DNA of 27,035 nt from an uncultured Bacillota bacterium (GCA_937874815.1 CALNBW010000134.1:1-27035); one strand, 5' to 3'. Shown: positions 6,623-15,366, numbered from the stretch's first letter. Notes: generated by a model not told the origin, from the letters alone. Program-made: numbers and translations.

Positions 6623-9103
6623 CTAGATTAGCACACTTTGCAGCATAGCGTTGAACAACACCCGGTAGGTGCCCCGGGCTTGGGCCCTAAATTGTGGGCG
6701 GAAGCCAATTAGAATGACCCTACCTCGACCAAGAGGAACCTCGACCAGAGCGCTTTTACCCTGTAGATGCTCTGCGCCCAGAATCCAACCAGCTACCAAC
6801 GGGTTTTGCAGGGGATAGGAGGCCCCGCTTTGGGCACCAGGGCCTAAATCAAAAGCGGGGCTGTGCAAAAAGACCACATTCGTTTCCCGCTCTAAGCCGC
6901 AGCTGATAGGATGTTCCGGCTGAAAAAGCACGCGCAAAAATGAGCCGGGCACATAGAATTCTTCTTGGGGCAAACCGGTGAGAGCATTGCGCACCGGCAG
7001 CCAGAGATACTGGATGGCCCAGTCGCAGGCGCCATCTAGGGTGATTAATGTCCCGCCCCGTTCCACAAAATGATGCATCTGCTCCGCACCCCGCTCGCCA
7101 ATGCCGCCACTGAACTCTGCTGGGAACAAATCGCCAGGCAGGCCCTTGGCCATTGCTTCCGCTTTGGCGCTAGGCAAGATGAGACAATCCAGTTCTTTCA
7201 GTGCATCGCCCTGACGTAGCTCCCCATCGCCTAATGAAGCATATGGTATACCGTAGTTATCGAAGACATAACGCGTCCAACCTTCATCGGCGTTGGGGAT
7301 GGAGCCACGGTAGAGGCCAACCCGCGGGATGCGCGCCAGCCGCCTAGATTGAAGATTGGCGGCGGCTGCTTGGTGAGCCACCGCATATGCAGCGCACTCC
7401 TGTGCCACTTGCTCCAACAGGCTGGCATCGGCCTGCAGCAAGAAACTACCTACTGGTAAATCGGTCTGCTCTTCTGTAGTACGGGCCACTGTTGCCCCCT
7501 TTTGCATCGCCTGATAAGCAATCTTGTAGGCCCGATTACTGCGGGGATCGATGACCAGCTTACCACTGTGAGCTTTAACCTGGAACTGAGCAGGCTCGGC
7601 TACGGCTAAGGGCACTGAATCCACTGGTTCCCAATTCAGCTCTAGCGGGCTATCGGCAGCTATTGCTTTTACGCCCATCTGCAGAGGTAAAGAATGGGCT
7701 GTAATATCATAGGGCCGGCGCGGGGGACCACCCGGATACACCCGCAGATCGGGGTAGGGCTGGGCTTCAAGCAGAGTCTTGGCGTAGCGTCCGTAGGGCT
7801 GATTCATAGGTATGACTAGCGTCCCTACTGGATAGGTAATGCCTGCCTGGGTGAATGGTTCAGTTGCCCGCTTCACTTCAACGCCACCCAGCATTAACAC
7901 TTCCAGCATTTCTGCTGCCGTCGCTGGGTCTCCTTGATCCAGGGGTATGATAAACCCGTAGGGAGCCTCGTTGTATTCAATGGCATTCTTGTGGATACGG
8001 TAAAAATTGCTCACCCAGCTATCACGATAGCGAGCAGCATGGCGCAAACAGGCCCAAGCGCAAGCCTTATCGTAGTCGACTATATCGCGTAGGCACCAAT
8101 CGCCACCTTCCCACGGCTGGGGATGGTTCCAGGTAGCCACGCGCGGATCAAAACCGCGCACTTCACGCAGCTGCTCCACCTTTACCGGGGTAGCCATACG
8201 CACGCTAGCGGCCTCAGATAGAATGCGCACGCCACCATGGTAATGCTGGTACGCTCTGCTGGGCGAAAAAGCATCATAGGTGAGGTTTGTCGCTACGCCC
8301 TTAAAACCGCGGCCGTTCATCTCCGAGGCGATGCTCATGCCTAACCAGTTAACCATGCCGCGCAAAATGGGATCAACGTTGGCGTCATAAGGATCAATAA
8401 AGGGGGGCAGCACAAATCGGGGGCCCTCACTACTCTGTTGATGCTGATCTTGCACTATATGGGGGTGCCAAACGTTGTGGATCTTTTCGATGGCCAAACG
8501 GTTTTCAACTAATGTAGCCATAAACCAATCTCGGTTATTGTCATGGCCAGCATATTTCTGATACAATTCCGGCAGCAGCATTCCTTCATAAGTTTTTCCT
8601 AACGAAGCTTCGTACCATTTAACAACCAGATCAAGGCCATCTGGGTTCAAAGAAGGCACTAGGAGAAAGATAACATTGTCGAGAATCTCTTGTGTCACCG
8701 GGTCGTCTTGGGAGAGCATGTCGTAAGCCAGCTCTAGGGACATTTGGGCAGCACCAACTTCACTAGCATGGATGCTACAGGTGATCAAACAAATTGTCTT
8801 CCCTTGCTGCGTTAACTCAACCGCCTGCTCCTCGGTAAGGTTGCGGGGGTCAGCTAGCTGCTGTTGGATGGAACGATAATAATCCAGCCTTTCCAGGTTA
8901 GCTGGTGCAGAAATCGTCGCCAGCAACATCGACCTGCCTGCGGTTGATTTACCGATTTCCTCGACCAAGATACGGTTCGATTGTTCTGCCAAACGGTAGA
9001 AGTAGCTGGTAATCTGCTGCCAGTTGGCTAGTTTGCGGTCGGCTCCTACCTCAAAGCCGAGGTGGGTGGCAGGAGCAACAATGTCTGTTCTACGCGTGGT
9101 CAT
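6623..9103 (-). CDS. M14-family zinc carboxypeptidase with C-terminal amidotransferase-like domain
   Basis: 826 aa from the ATG at 9103. A GTG at 9112 is embedded in the AGGTGA ribosome binding site and is less plausible. Residues about 20-330 are the M14 metallopeptidase domain: SIHASEVG supplies the HxxE zinc ligands (His112, Glu115), NPDGLD follows, NNRDWF carries the substrate-binding Asn-Arg pair, and QDQHQ supplies the third zinc ligand. The middle part is linker and beta structure. The last ~230 residues look like a class I glutamine amidotransferase/ThuA-like fold (LDCLILPSAK, HHFVERGGTLITLDGA), a known partner domain in large bacterial M14 proteins. There is no signal peptide, so it is probably cytoplasmic and processes peptides. 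It is divergent from the decarboxylase-like gene at 9262. Confidence 0.88.
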   Translation of the reverse strand: MTTRRTDIVAPATHLGFEVGADRKLANWQQITSYFYRLAEQSNRILVEEIGKSTAGRSMLLATISAPANLERLDYYRSIQQQLADPRNLTEEQAVELTQQGKTICLITCSIHASEVGAAQMSLELAYDMLSQDDPVTQEILDNVIFLLVPSLNPDGLDLVVKWYEASLGKTYEGMLLPELYQKYAGHDNNRDWFMATLVENRLAIEKIHNVWHPHIVQDQHQQSSEGPRFVLPPFIDPYDANVDPILRGMVNWLGMSIASEMNGRGFKGVATNLTYDAFSPSRAYQHYHGGVRILSEAASVRMATPVKVEQLREVRGFDPRVATWNHPQPWEGGDWCLRDIVDYDKACAWACLRHAARYRDSWVSNFYRIHKNAIEYNEAPYGFIIPLDQGDPATAAEMLEVLMLGGVEVKRATEPFTQAGITYPVGTLVIPMNQPYGRYAKTLLEAQPYPDLRVYPGGPPRRPYDITAHSLPLQMGVKAIAADSPLELNWEPVDSVPLAVAEPAQFQVKAHSGKLVIDPRSNRAYKIAYQAMQKGATVARTTEEQTDLPVGSFLLQADASLLEQVAQECAAYAVAHQAAAANLQSRRLARIPRVGLYRGSIPNADEGWTRYVFDNYGIPYASLGDGELRQGDALKELDCLILPSAKAEAMAKGLPGDLFPAEFSGGIGERGAEQMHHFVERGGTLITLDGACDWAIQYLWLPVRNALTGLPQEEFYVPGSFLRVLFQPEHPISCGLERETNVVFLHSPAFDLGPGAQSGASYPLQNPLVAGWILGAEHLQGKSALVEVPLGRGRVILIGFRPQFRAQARGTYRVLFNAMLQSVLI

Positions 9104-9160
9104 GCGGGTCACCTACTTTCATATTGTCGGCGAATGCCATAGATAGCCCATTCTTAGCCT

Positions 9161-9196
9161 CAGGTATAAGTTCGACAGCAGAAATAACTATACCTG
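9161..9196. promoter_or_regulatory. Inverted repeat between divergent genes
   Basis: CAGGTAT-a-AGTT (9161-9172) pairs with AACT-ATACCTG (9186-9196): 11 pairs with a one-base bulge around a 13-nt loop. It lies between the divergent M14 peptidase and decarboxylase-family genes, with no T run. It could be an operator or a leader hairpin for either gene. Confidence 0.4.
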
Positions 9197-9261
9197 CGCC
9201 ATCATTTATTTATCCAGAGCCAAGCCACTCAAGCGAAGCCGGATGAAAGGGGAACGTACCA

Positions 9262-10744
9262 TTGAGCAAACATTCACAGCGCCGCATGCCTATTCTAGAA
9301 GCTTTGCTTGAGTACCAGCGGCAAAAGACAATATCTTTTCATTGTCGAAGTAGCTGTAATTCGCGCCGCCCTTGGTCACAAACATGGTGTTGGCTTGCCT
9401 AATCTAACCAAGATCTGGGGGAATACTATTTTTGGCCACGACTTAACGATCATGCCTGACCTAGATAGTATCTATAAACCCCATGGTGTCATTGCTGAGG
9501 CGCAACGCTTAGCTGCTGAGGCCTTTAAAGCTGATCACGCCTTTTTCATGGTCAACGGAACTACTAGCGCCATTCAGGGTATGCTTATGGCGGCACTCGA
9601 CCCGGGTGACAAGGTGATTGTACCGCGTAATGTGCATAAATCAGTGGTTAGCGGCCTGATATTGAGCGGGGCCGAGCCTATTTATGTGCAACCGCCCATT
9701 GATGACTACCTGGGTGTGGTCAGAGGCATGACTACAGACAGTGTGCGCCAAGCCTTGCGCCAGTACCCTGAAACGAAGGCTATCTTCACCATCAACACCA
9801 CCTATTATGGTATGGCTCCAGAGCTTGAGCAGATTTGCGAGCTGGCGCACGAATACGAGATACCAGTGTTGGTCGATGAAGCCCATGGAGCCCACCTGGC
9901 GTTCCATCCCCTCCTGCCACCTTCCGGTACGGAGGCCGGGGCTGACGCAGTAGCATCAAGCACGCATAAGCTGGTGGGCTCGTTAACCCAAAGCTCCATG
10001 CTACTGACCCAGGGTCCATATTTGGACCCGCTGGAAGTTAAATCTACCCTGAACTTGACGCAAACTACCAGCCCCTCATATTTGCTTTTGGCGTCCTTGG
10101 ATGCCGCTCGTCAGCATATGAGTTTGCATGGTAAAGACTTGCTTACGGAGACCATGAACCTGGCCAACTGGGCGCGCCATGAGATTAACTGGAACATTCC
10201 TGGACTCTATGTATATGGCAACGACCTAGTAGGCATGCCCGGATGCCCGGCCTACGACCCCACGAAATTAGTCATTAGCGTGCGCGCCCTTGGGGTGAGC
10301 GGCTTCGAAGTGGAAAGGATACTACGCCAAGGGTTCCATATCCAGGTTGATCTGTCAGACCTATATAACGTGCTCTGCGTGGTCACCATTGGGGATACAA
10401 AGGAAACCGTCCGGGCTCTGGTAGAGGCTTTGCGTCAGATAGCTAGCCGCTTCAAACCGCGGGATGTGCGGGAAGAGAAGATCACTCTACCCCCCATCCC
10501 CTCTCTTGCTTATCTACCACGGGAAGCCTATTACAGTGAGACTAGGAAAATGCCTTTGACGCAGGCAGCGGGACGCATTGTGGCTGAAATGCTTATGGCC
10601 TATCCGCCAGGCATACCGCTGATTACTCCGGGCGAGATTCTTACCCAGGAGATAATCGACTACGTGCTTTCGATCAAAGAACAGGACGCGCATATCTACG
10701 GCACAGAGGATCCCACAGCCGAATTTATCCGCGTCATTCGGTAA
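9262..10744 (+). pseudogene. Orn/Lys/Arg decarboxylase-family protein, frameshifted near the N-terminus
   Basis: Fold-type I PLP protein of the Orn/Lys/Arg decarboxylase (SpeA/YaaO-like) family, about 490 aa. Recognisable parts are FMVNGTTSAIQGM, the cofactor aspartate in LVDEAHGAH, and the PLP lysine in SSTHKLVGSLTQ (codon 9968-9970), followed by the family C-terminal domain. The natural start is TTG at 9262, 7 nt behind AAGGGGAA; its frame reads the expected MPILEALLEYQRQKTISFH to 9342. The family then has VPGHKHG, but here 31 nt (9343-9373) stand where 6 are expected, and GHKHG resumes in the +1 frame at 9374. The downstream frame is open from a TTG at 9308 that lacks a ribosome binding site. 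The gene is probably inactive or recently damaged; an assembly error or a recoding event is less likely. If intact it would decarboxylate a basic amino acid for polyamine synthesis. Confidence 0.8.
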
Positions 10745-10772
10745 CAGTGCCCCAAGATTGTGGGGTATCTGT

Positions 10773-10796
10773 AGGGGTCAGACCCTGTCCGACCCT
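10773..10796. repeat. REP-like GGGTCAGACCC palindromic motif
   Basis: Contains GGGGTCAGACCC followed by GTCCGACCC, immediately before a terminator. GGGTCAGACCC-type palindromes are known near REP/RAYT elements in diverse bacteria; only one copy is seen here and there is no transposase, so it is at most a relic. Confidence 0.3.
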
Positions 10797-10829
10797 GGGC
10801 TGTTGCAGCTAATGCAACAGCCCCTTTTT
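10797..10829 (+). terminator. Strong intrinsic terminator after the decarboxylase-family gene
   Basis: Perfect 11-bp stem GGGCTGTTGCA (10797-10807) / TGCAACAGCCC (10813-10823), 5-nt loop, then C and five T's (10825-10829). Confidence 0.92.
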
Positions 10830-11093
10830 AAATACTTCTCGACAGAAATGGGTATTGGGATGGCGCACGCGCTAGGTTTGGTTTACCGAAAGATGGCTCT
10901 TCATGGCCTGTTGGCGGCAACGCTAGGGGAATACGTCGCCTACGAGCGCCGTACTTGACGAAGCCAGTCGATAATATTCTCACAGCTAAAGCAGGACTGC
11001 TGCGGCCTTTATCAGAATAGGAATATCTGATTGAAGGCTGTGAAACTCACCCCGTTATCTGGGCACCTGGGGTAGGAGGAGCTAGTGGTGCAA
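10830..11093. other. Non-coding stretch, possibly a decayed gene
   Basis: This is part of a 514-nt gap (10745-11258) without a convincing gene. Short open stretches exist in different frames, one ending at 10958 (MAHALGLVYRKMALHGLLA) and one at 11021-11140 (HPVIWAPGVGGASGATDQ). They read somewhat like protein but are interrupted, lack ribosome binding sites and were not recognised. A decayed gene or an untranslated leader ending in the 11094 terminator are both possible. Confidence 0.2.
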
Positions 11094-11136
11094 CCGATCA
11101 ATGCGGCGCGATGGCTCGCATCTGGTCGGTTTTTTT
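11094..11136 (+). terminator. Intrinsic terminator with no gene upstream
   Basis: Stem CCGATC/GGTCGG (11094-11099 with 11124-11129, one T-G wobble), then ATGCG/CGCAT (11101-11105 with 11117-11121), followed by seven T's (11130-11136). No plus-strand gene ends here; the previous one already has a terminator at 10797-10829. Confidence 0.8.
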
Positions 11137-11205
11137 GGGTTAAAATCCTTAGGGGTGGGTAGAACTGAGCAAGAAAAATGCGCCCACACTGAGTGACAAG
11201 CAATT

Positions 11206-11223
11206 ATGGGTAATCCGACCCAT
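11206..11223. promoter_or_regulatory. Short dyad upstream of surface-protein gene
   Basis: ATGGGT (11206-11211) and ACCCAT (11218-11223) with a 6-nt spacer, 35 nt before the start at 11259. TATACT follows at 11223-11228 as a possible -10 element. A candidate operator, conceivably for the response regulator encoded downstream; unproven. Confidence 0.35.
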
Positions 11224-11258
11224 ATACTAAACTGTTATCTCACTAAGGAGGGACAATC

Positions 11259-12146
11259 GTGGGAAGAAGGAATAACAAGCGGCTTAAATTTCTTTTACTC
11301 ATTTGCGGTTTCATGGGTCTTGTAGCATTGCCCTTTGCGGCCAGTTATTCTAGCGCAACTATTTCCAATGCTGCTTCAGTAAGTATTACTGATACTACCA
11401 AGGCCTTAATCGCCCTGCAGCTAGCTAGTTACGAAGAGTGTTTTCTTGGTGATACCATCTCGGGCAAAGTAATCAATAACATGGGAGTGCCTCTTATATC
11501 GCTAGAGGCTACAGGCGCTAGCATCTCTTCTGTGAATCTATCTGCGGGTGAGACTGCCACCCTTTCCTTTCAGCCATCCCAAATCGGTTTTTATACTTAC
11601 GATGGCAAAATCCACGCCAGATGGTGGAACGGTTCGGCTCAGATACCCTACTCCATCGATGTTGAGGTCGTGGACCCTGCGGACATAACAGTTACCTGGG
11701 ATGCTACTTTAGCCCAGATATCTGTTGCCAATCATTGTGGACATGATCTCACGGTATTTGTAGGTGACCAGTCTGCCTACTTGGCTAGCGGCGACGTAGC
11801 CCTTTTTGCCCGAACCGGCGATATTACCGACGTTACTTTTAGCTTAGGGGGGCAACTGAATTATGGCGCTAGAACCGCCCTTACTTATGACCTAGGAGAG
11901 CAGCGGGATTATACCGTAACCATTCCTACCGTATTACTACCTCCATCTGTGCCGATGCCTGCTACACCAACTGAAGTGCCCCCAACGGAAGGGCTACCAG
12001 AAGCTCACCCAACGGAAGAACTACCAGATGTACCGCAAACGGCAGAGCCCACGGATGCGGTGCCACCTGAGGAACAGATAAGCGCTGACGACGACTACCT
12101 GCCAGATAGCGATGCAGAAGATATAGAAGTGGTTATCGAGCCATAA
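11259..12146 (+). CDS. Secreted surface protein with SipW-type signal region and Pro/Glu-rich tail
   Basis: 295 aa from GTG at 11259, 6 nt behind AGGAGGG. Residues 9-31 are a hydrophobic signal segment preceded by basic residues. The mature N-terminus (SYSSATISNAASVSI, then ALIAL) is very like that of the TasA-like protein at 15408-15980. Residues about 60-220 are beta-rich and read as two Ig-like/sandwich units (LSAGETATLSFQPSQIGFY, then a second unit from about 140). Residues about 225-295 are a low-complexity Pro/Thr/Glu stalk with repeated PTE units and a very acidic end. No LPXTG motif or C-terminal membrane helix is present, so it is probably secreted or loosely wall-bound. It is separated from the downstream genes by hairpin copy B, which probably terminates its transcript. 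Role unknown; likely a matrix or envelope component. Confidence 0.7.
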   Translation: MGRRNNKRLKFLLLICGFMGLVALPFAASYSSATISNAASVSITDTTKALIALQLASYEECFLGDTISGKVINNMGVPLISLEATGASISSVNLSAGETATLSFQPSQIGFYTYDGKIHARWWNGSAQIPYSIDVEVVDPADITVTWDATLAQISVANHCGHDLTVFVGDQSAYLASGDVALFARTGDITDVTFSLGGQLNYGARTALTYDLGEQRDYTVTIPTVLLPPSVPMPATPTEVPPTEGLPEAHPTEELPDVPQTAEPTDAVPPEEQISADDDYLPDSDAEDIEVVIEP

Positions 12147-12193
12147 TGCATGGCAAAGAGTGCCACAAAGTGTGGTGTAAGGCTGCGGGGCGC

Positions 12194-12263
12194 GGGGCTG
12201 GGTGTGCTTGCTGTAAGCACGATTGGAGCCTGCTCCTGTGCTATAAGCAAGCACCCCAGCCCC
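12194..12263 (+). repeat. Hairpin repeat, copy B (terminator-like)
   Basis: Outer stem 12194-12210 pairs with 12248-12263 (16 pairs, one bulged T at 12203) and is followed by TTTTT (12264-12268). The inner module 12211-12247 has CT/AG pairs, GTA/ATA loop, AGCAC/GTGCT stem, GATT/T loop, GGAG/CTCC stem and CCTG tetraloop, and is identical to copy A except at one loop base. A leftover GGCTGCGGGG at 12181-12190 matches the outer stems of copies A and C but has no partner here. It points with the upstream surface-protein gene. Confidence 0.88.
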
Positions 12264-12299
12264 TTTTTCAAGCAGTCAATCCATTCTTAGGGGGAATGT

Positions 12300-13454
12300 T
12301 TGGTGCCAGATAAAACCGCTAATAAATCCCGAATTCTAGATCGCAAGCTTTCAACTAGCAATAAGATTATGCGCCTAATAACCTTGTACTTACCGCTGCC
12401 ATTAGGCTTGGCAGCCCTTTTGTTCCTGGTTCTAGCCTACAGAGCTATTTCGGCACCGCTAGAAATAGAGCAAGTTGTGGCGCAAGAAACCTTGGCACAA
12501 GAAGTTAGCTTTGACTATTCTGCCATCCCGAAAGTATCATCTCTTTACCCGACGGCAACTGCCTTAGGCCGGCAACCTACTTACCTGGTTAACCTCACAG
12601 ACCGTTTCGACATCAAGGTGCAAGGCAAAGTAACAGCTGCTGCCGGACAGCAAATCGAAGGCACCCATGAGGTGATCATGCGTCTGCAGGCGGGTGAACT
12701 GTGGACAAAGGATTATGTGCTCAGCCCCAAACAGCCGTTTACAGGTAGCGGCGAGTTCATCGCCCTAGACCTGCAGACGAAGCTACCCTTTGCAGAGCTG
12801 CTGGCCTTCTCTGCCCGGGTGGCCGAAGAGGCTAAGACCGGCCCCAGCTCTTTTCTAGTTACCTTACTACCCCATATTCAGGCCCAAGTAGTCGGCGACA
12901 CGCCAGGGTTAGTGAATACCTTCGCACCCTGCTTCGGCTTTGAGCTTACAACCCTACAACTTACTCCTAAAGGCGTGCCGCGAGACCGCTACTCGGATGC
13001 TGTCGACCCCACACAGGATCTAGTGCAACAACAAACTGTTTCGCGCCCCATCGTGGAAACAGTGCCTAACCAGATAAACCTGCTGAATGCGCAACTAACT
13101 GTTCCGGCTGCCAAGGTGCTTTATAGTTGCGTAGCCTTGCTGTTTCTTTATCTAACCTGCTGGCTCGGCTTAAAGAATCTCAGGCGGCGGCCCCAGTTAT
13201 CGGAAGTAGAACTGATTAATAAACGCCATGGCAGTCGCATTATTGAAGTTAAACATGGCGCGTTTGCAGCCAACCAACAACTCTTGCATCTCGGCAGTTT
13301 CCAGTCGTTACTCACCTTAGCAGACGACCGGGAAAAATCTATTCTGCATACAACGGACATAGATGGCCTGCCCAGCAGTCATATCTATTACTTGATGGAG
13401 GAAGGCATCACTTACGCCTACTGTATTCCTGAAAACCCTGAGGCAAAATGCTGA
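12300..13454 (+). CDS. Two-TM extracytoplasmic protein, DUF5305-like
   Basis: 384 aa if it starts at TTG 12300; GTG at 12303 has a better spacing (7 nt) to AGGGGGA and may be the true start. A TM helix at about residues 30-48 is followed by about 240 extracytoplasmic beta-rich residues (YLVNLTDRFDIKVQGKV, GTHEVIMRLQAGELWTKDY, FTGSGEFIALDL). A second TM helix lies at about 274-291, then LRRR and a short cytoplasmic domain of about 90 residues. This topology and strand pattern match DUF5305, a family found in Clostridia and haloarchaea; I recall it near SipW-like signal peptidases, but cannot verify that here. Its 3' end overlaps the histidine kinase start (ATGCTGA, 13448-13454), so it may feed surface status to the kinase. 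The family assignment is moderate; function unknown. Confidence 0.55.
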   Translation: MVPDKTANKSRILDRKLSTSNKIMRLITLYLPLPLGLAALLFLVLAYRAISAPLEIEQVVAQETLAQEVSFDYSAIPKVSSLYPTATALGRQPTYLVNLTDRFDIKVQGKVTAAAGQQIEGTHEVIMRLQAGELWTKDYVLSPKQPFTGSGEFIALDLQTKLPFAELLAFSARVAEEAKTGPSSFLVTLLPHIQAQVVGDTPGLVNTFAPCFGFELTTLQLTPKGVPRDRYSDAVDPTQDLVQQQTVSRPIVETVPNQINLLNAQLTVPAAKVLYSCVALLFLYLTCWLGLKNLRRRPQLSEVELINKRHGSRIIEVKHGAFAANQQLLHLGSFQSLLTLADDREKSILHTTDIDGLPSSHIYYLMEEGITYAYCIPENPEAKC

Positions 13455-14629
13455 GCTATACCTCCCCTGCTGAGGAACGGCGCGCGCACCAGGCGCTGCG
13501 CCTTTACCGCTATCTATCGTGGGCACTAACATCACTTATGTACTTACTGAGTGTTCCCCAGCATAGCCTGGGAGTTGCTAGCGCAGTCGTCATTGCTTTG
13601 CTGCTGGCCGGCCATTTAGCCAGCAACTTCTATCAAAGCATCGAGCTGACGCGACATTTGGCCATCAGCTTGATTCTAGTAGAAACCGCAGGCATTGCCC
13701 TACTGCTCATCCCGACAGGGGGCCTAAGTAGTCCCTTCATCTGGTACGCTTTGAACCCCATTTTCATGGCCGCCTTGATGCTGCCCGTGAGACACTGCTG
13801 GTTGGCACTAATCGGTTTCCTCGCTTCCGCCACCATGGGTAGCGTGTTACTGTTTGCAGAGCCCATTGCCGAGGTCTGGTCGGGCAGAAGTCTGCTCATC
13901 ATAGTCTTTCTCCTAGTTACGGCCGCCGCCTCCATATTTTCTTATCTGATGGTGGCGCTGCGAAAAGCTTATGCCCAGCTAAACAAGGCTCACGAAGAGG
14001 CGGAACGCTTACTCATAGTGGAAGAACAGAACCGCATCGCCAATGAAATCCACGATGGCGTATCGCAACAACTATTCAGCATCGTTTATGCCCTACATGG
14101 CCTGAAGCGCGGCCAAGGCAACTTACAAGACCAAGAAACACAAGAGCAACTACAGCTGATTAGCGAAACGGCCACGCGGGCCACGCAGGAGTTAAGGGCA
14201 TCCATCTATCGCATTAAGCCGAACCCAAACGTAAACTTGACCTTCGTAGCTACGCTTCGAGCTTATCTTGATGACCTAGCCAAGCTGAATAGCATACAAG
14301 TAAACCTAGAAACAACCGGTAGCGAGGATTCAGTTAGCCCTGCCTTACGTCAGGCGCTCTCGCGCATTATCAAAGAGGCCACTGCTAATGCCATCAGGCA
14401 TGGGCACTGCAGCACCATCAATGTCGGCATGGCCATGCAGCTGGGCGCTTTGGAGCTTCGGGTTACCGATGACGGCGATGGCTTTGACCCCGAGCATCCC
14501 AACAGACGGGGCCTCGGGCTAAGCAACATGACAGGCTTGATGACTAACTTCGGTGGTAGTTTAGAAATTAATGGTGCGCCTGGGCGGGGCACTTGCGTAA
14601 TCTGCAAGGTGCCGGCAGCAGGTAGCTAA
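13448..14629 (+). CDS. NarL/DegS-type sensor histidine kinase
   Basis: 393 aa. Residues about 20-170 hold five or six membrane helices with only short loops, so sensing is within or near the membrane. A short coiled linker (KAYAQLNKAHEEAERLL) leads to the HisKA_3 dimerisation domain with the phospho-acceptor in ANEIHDGVSQQLFSI (His202). The HATPase domain follows (KEATANAIRHG N-box at about 312-322, VTDDGDGFDP, RRGLGLSNM). It overlaps the upstream DUF5305-like gene and is 14 nt from the response regulator, so the three are co-translated. It probably phosphorylates the regulator encoded next; the signal is unknown, perhaps envelope or secreted-protein status. Confidence 0.93.
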   Translation: MLSYTSPAEERRAHQALRLYRYLSWALTSLMYLLSVPQHSLGVASAVVIALLLAGHLASNFYQSIELTRHLAISLILVETAGIALLLIPTGGLSSPFIWYALNPIFMAALMLPVRHCWLALIGFLASATMGSVLLFAEPIAEVWSGRSLLIIVFLLVTAAASIFSYLMVALRKAYAQLNKAHEEAERLLIVEEQNRIANEIHDGVSQQLFSIVYALHGLKRGQGNLQDQETQEQLQLISETATRATQELRASIYRIKPNPNVNLTFVATLRAYLDDLAKLNSIQVNLETTGSEDSVSPALRQALSRIIKEATANAIRHGHCSTINVGMAMQLGALELRVTDDGDGFDPEHPNRRGLGLSNMTGLMTNFGGSLEINGAPGRGTCVICKVPAAGS

Positions 14630-14643
14630 TTGGAGGTAATAAG

Positions 14644-15264
14644 ATGAGGGTTGCGGTAGTCGATGACCACCCCTTAGTCTGGCAAGGGATTAAGGCGGTC
14701 CTATCCACAGAGCCCGACATGGAACCGATCGGCTGGGCCAGCAATGGGCGCGAGGCTGAAAAACTGGTACTGGACCGAAACCCCGACGTGGTACTGATGG
14801 ACATGAGGCTACCCGGTGAATCCGGCCTAGATATTATCCGGCGCATCAAACCTAAGGTACCCTCTGCCCGTTTTGTGATCTTGACCACCTATGCAGAGCA
14901 ACAAGATGTTACGGCAGCTATCAATATGGGCGTGGACGGCTATGTGCTGAAGGAAGCTCTGCCGGAAGAGATGCTTGCCGCCCTCCGCCTTGTGGGGCGT
15001 GGCCGGCCCTACTTTGACCCAGCCGTAATGCAGCTGGTCGTGGCTAATCAGAAGCGACAAGATGAACTGAGCGAGTTGACGGAAAGAGAACTAGAGGTCC
15101 TGCAGGAATTAGCTCAGGGGCTTAGTAATAAGGAAATTGCGGGGAAGTTGTTCGTGACGGAGTATACGGTGAAGAAACACGTGAGCGGGATACTGAGCAA
15201 ACTGGGGCTGAAGGATCGGACACAGGCGGCGCTGTATGCTCTGTCTGGTCGCCCATCTAGTTAA
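14644..15264 (+). CDS. NarL/LuxR-type response regulator
   Basis: 206 aa. Receiver domain, residues 1-115: acidic pocket Asp7-Asp8, phosphorylation site Asp53 (VVLMDMRLPG), conserved Thr81-Thr82 region, Lys103. LuxR/GerE helix-turn-helix at about 140-200: LTERELEVLQELAQGLSNKEIA, then TVKKHVSGILSKLGLKDR. The ribosome binding site TTGGAGGTAA lies 6 nt before the ATG. It is the last gene of the 12300-15264 operon. The most plausible targets are the neighbouring surface-protein and signal peptidase genes; the dyads at 11206 and 16007 are candidate sites, but they do not resemble each other closely. Confidence 0.95.
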   Translation: MRVAVVDDHPLVWQGIKAVLSTEPDMEPIGWASNGREAEKLVLDRNPDVVLMDMRLPGESGLDIIRRIKPKVPSARFVILTTYAEQQDVTAAINMGVDGYVLKEALPEEMLAALRLVGRGRPYFDPAVMQLVVANQKRQDELSELTERELEVLQELAQGLSNKEIAGKLFVTEYTVKKHVSGILSKLGLKDRTQAALYALSGRPSS

Positions 15265-15366
15265 GTAGCTATAGGGATCGCACCTTATCGCTGATCATCG
15301 CAGACGTTGCCAGCACTCGCGCACCTGTTCCGCGAAACTGCTATCTACCAGACACAAAAGAGATTA

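Noticed and set aside
10758..10958. 66-codon open frame through the terminator at 10797-10829
   Set aside because: It reads through a strong terminator stem and has no ribosome binding site; at most its second half is a gene remnant.
10960..11136. T-box or SAM-type riboswitch before the surface-protein gene
   Set aside because: A few bases (GGTGCAACC, terminator) are suggestive, but neither the T-box sequence nor the SAM core is present, and the gene is not an amino acid gene.
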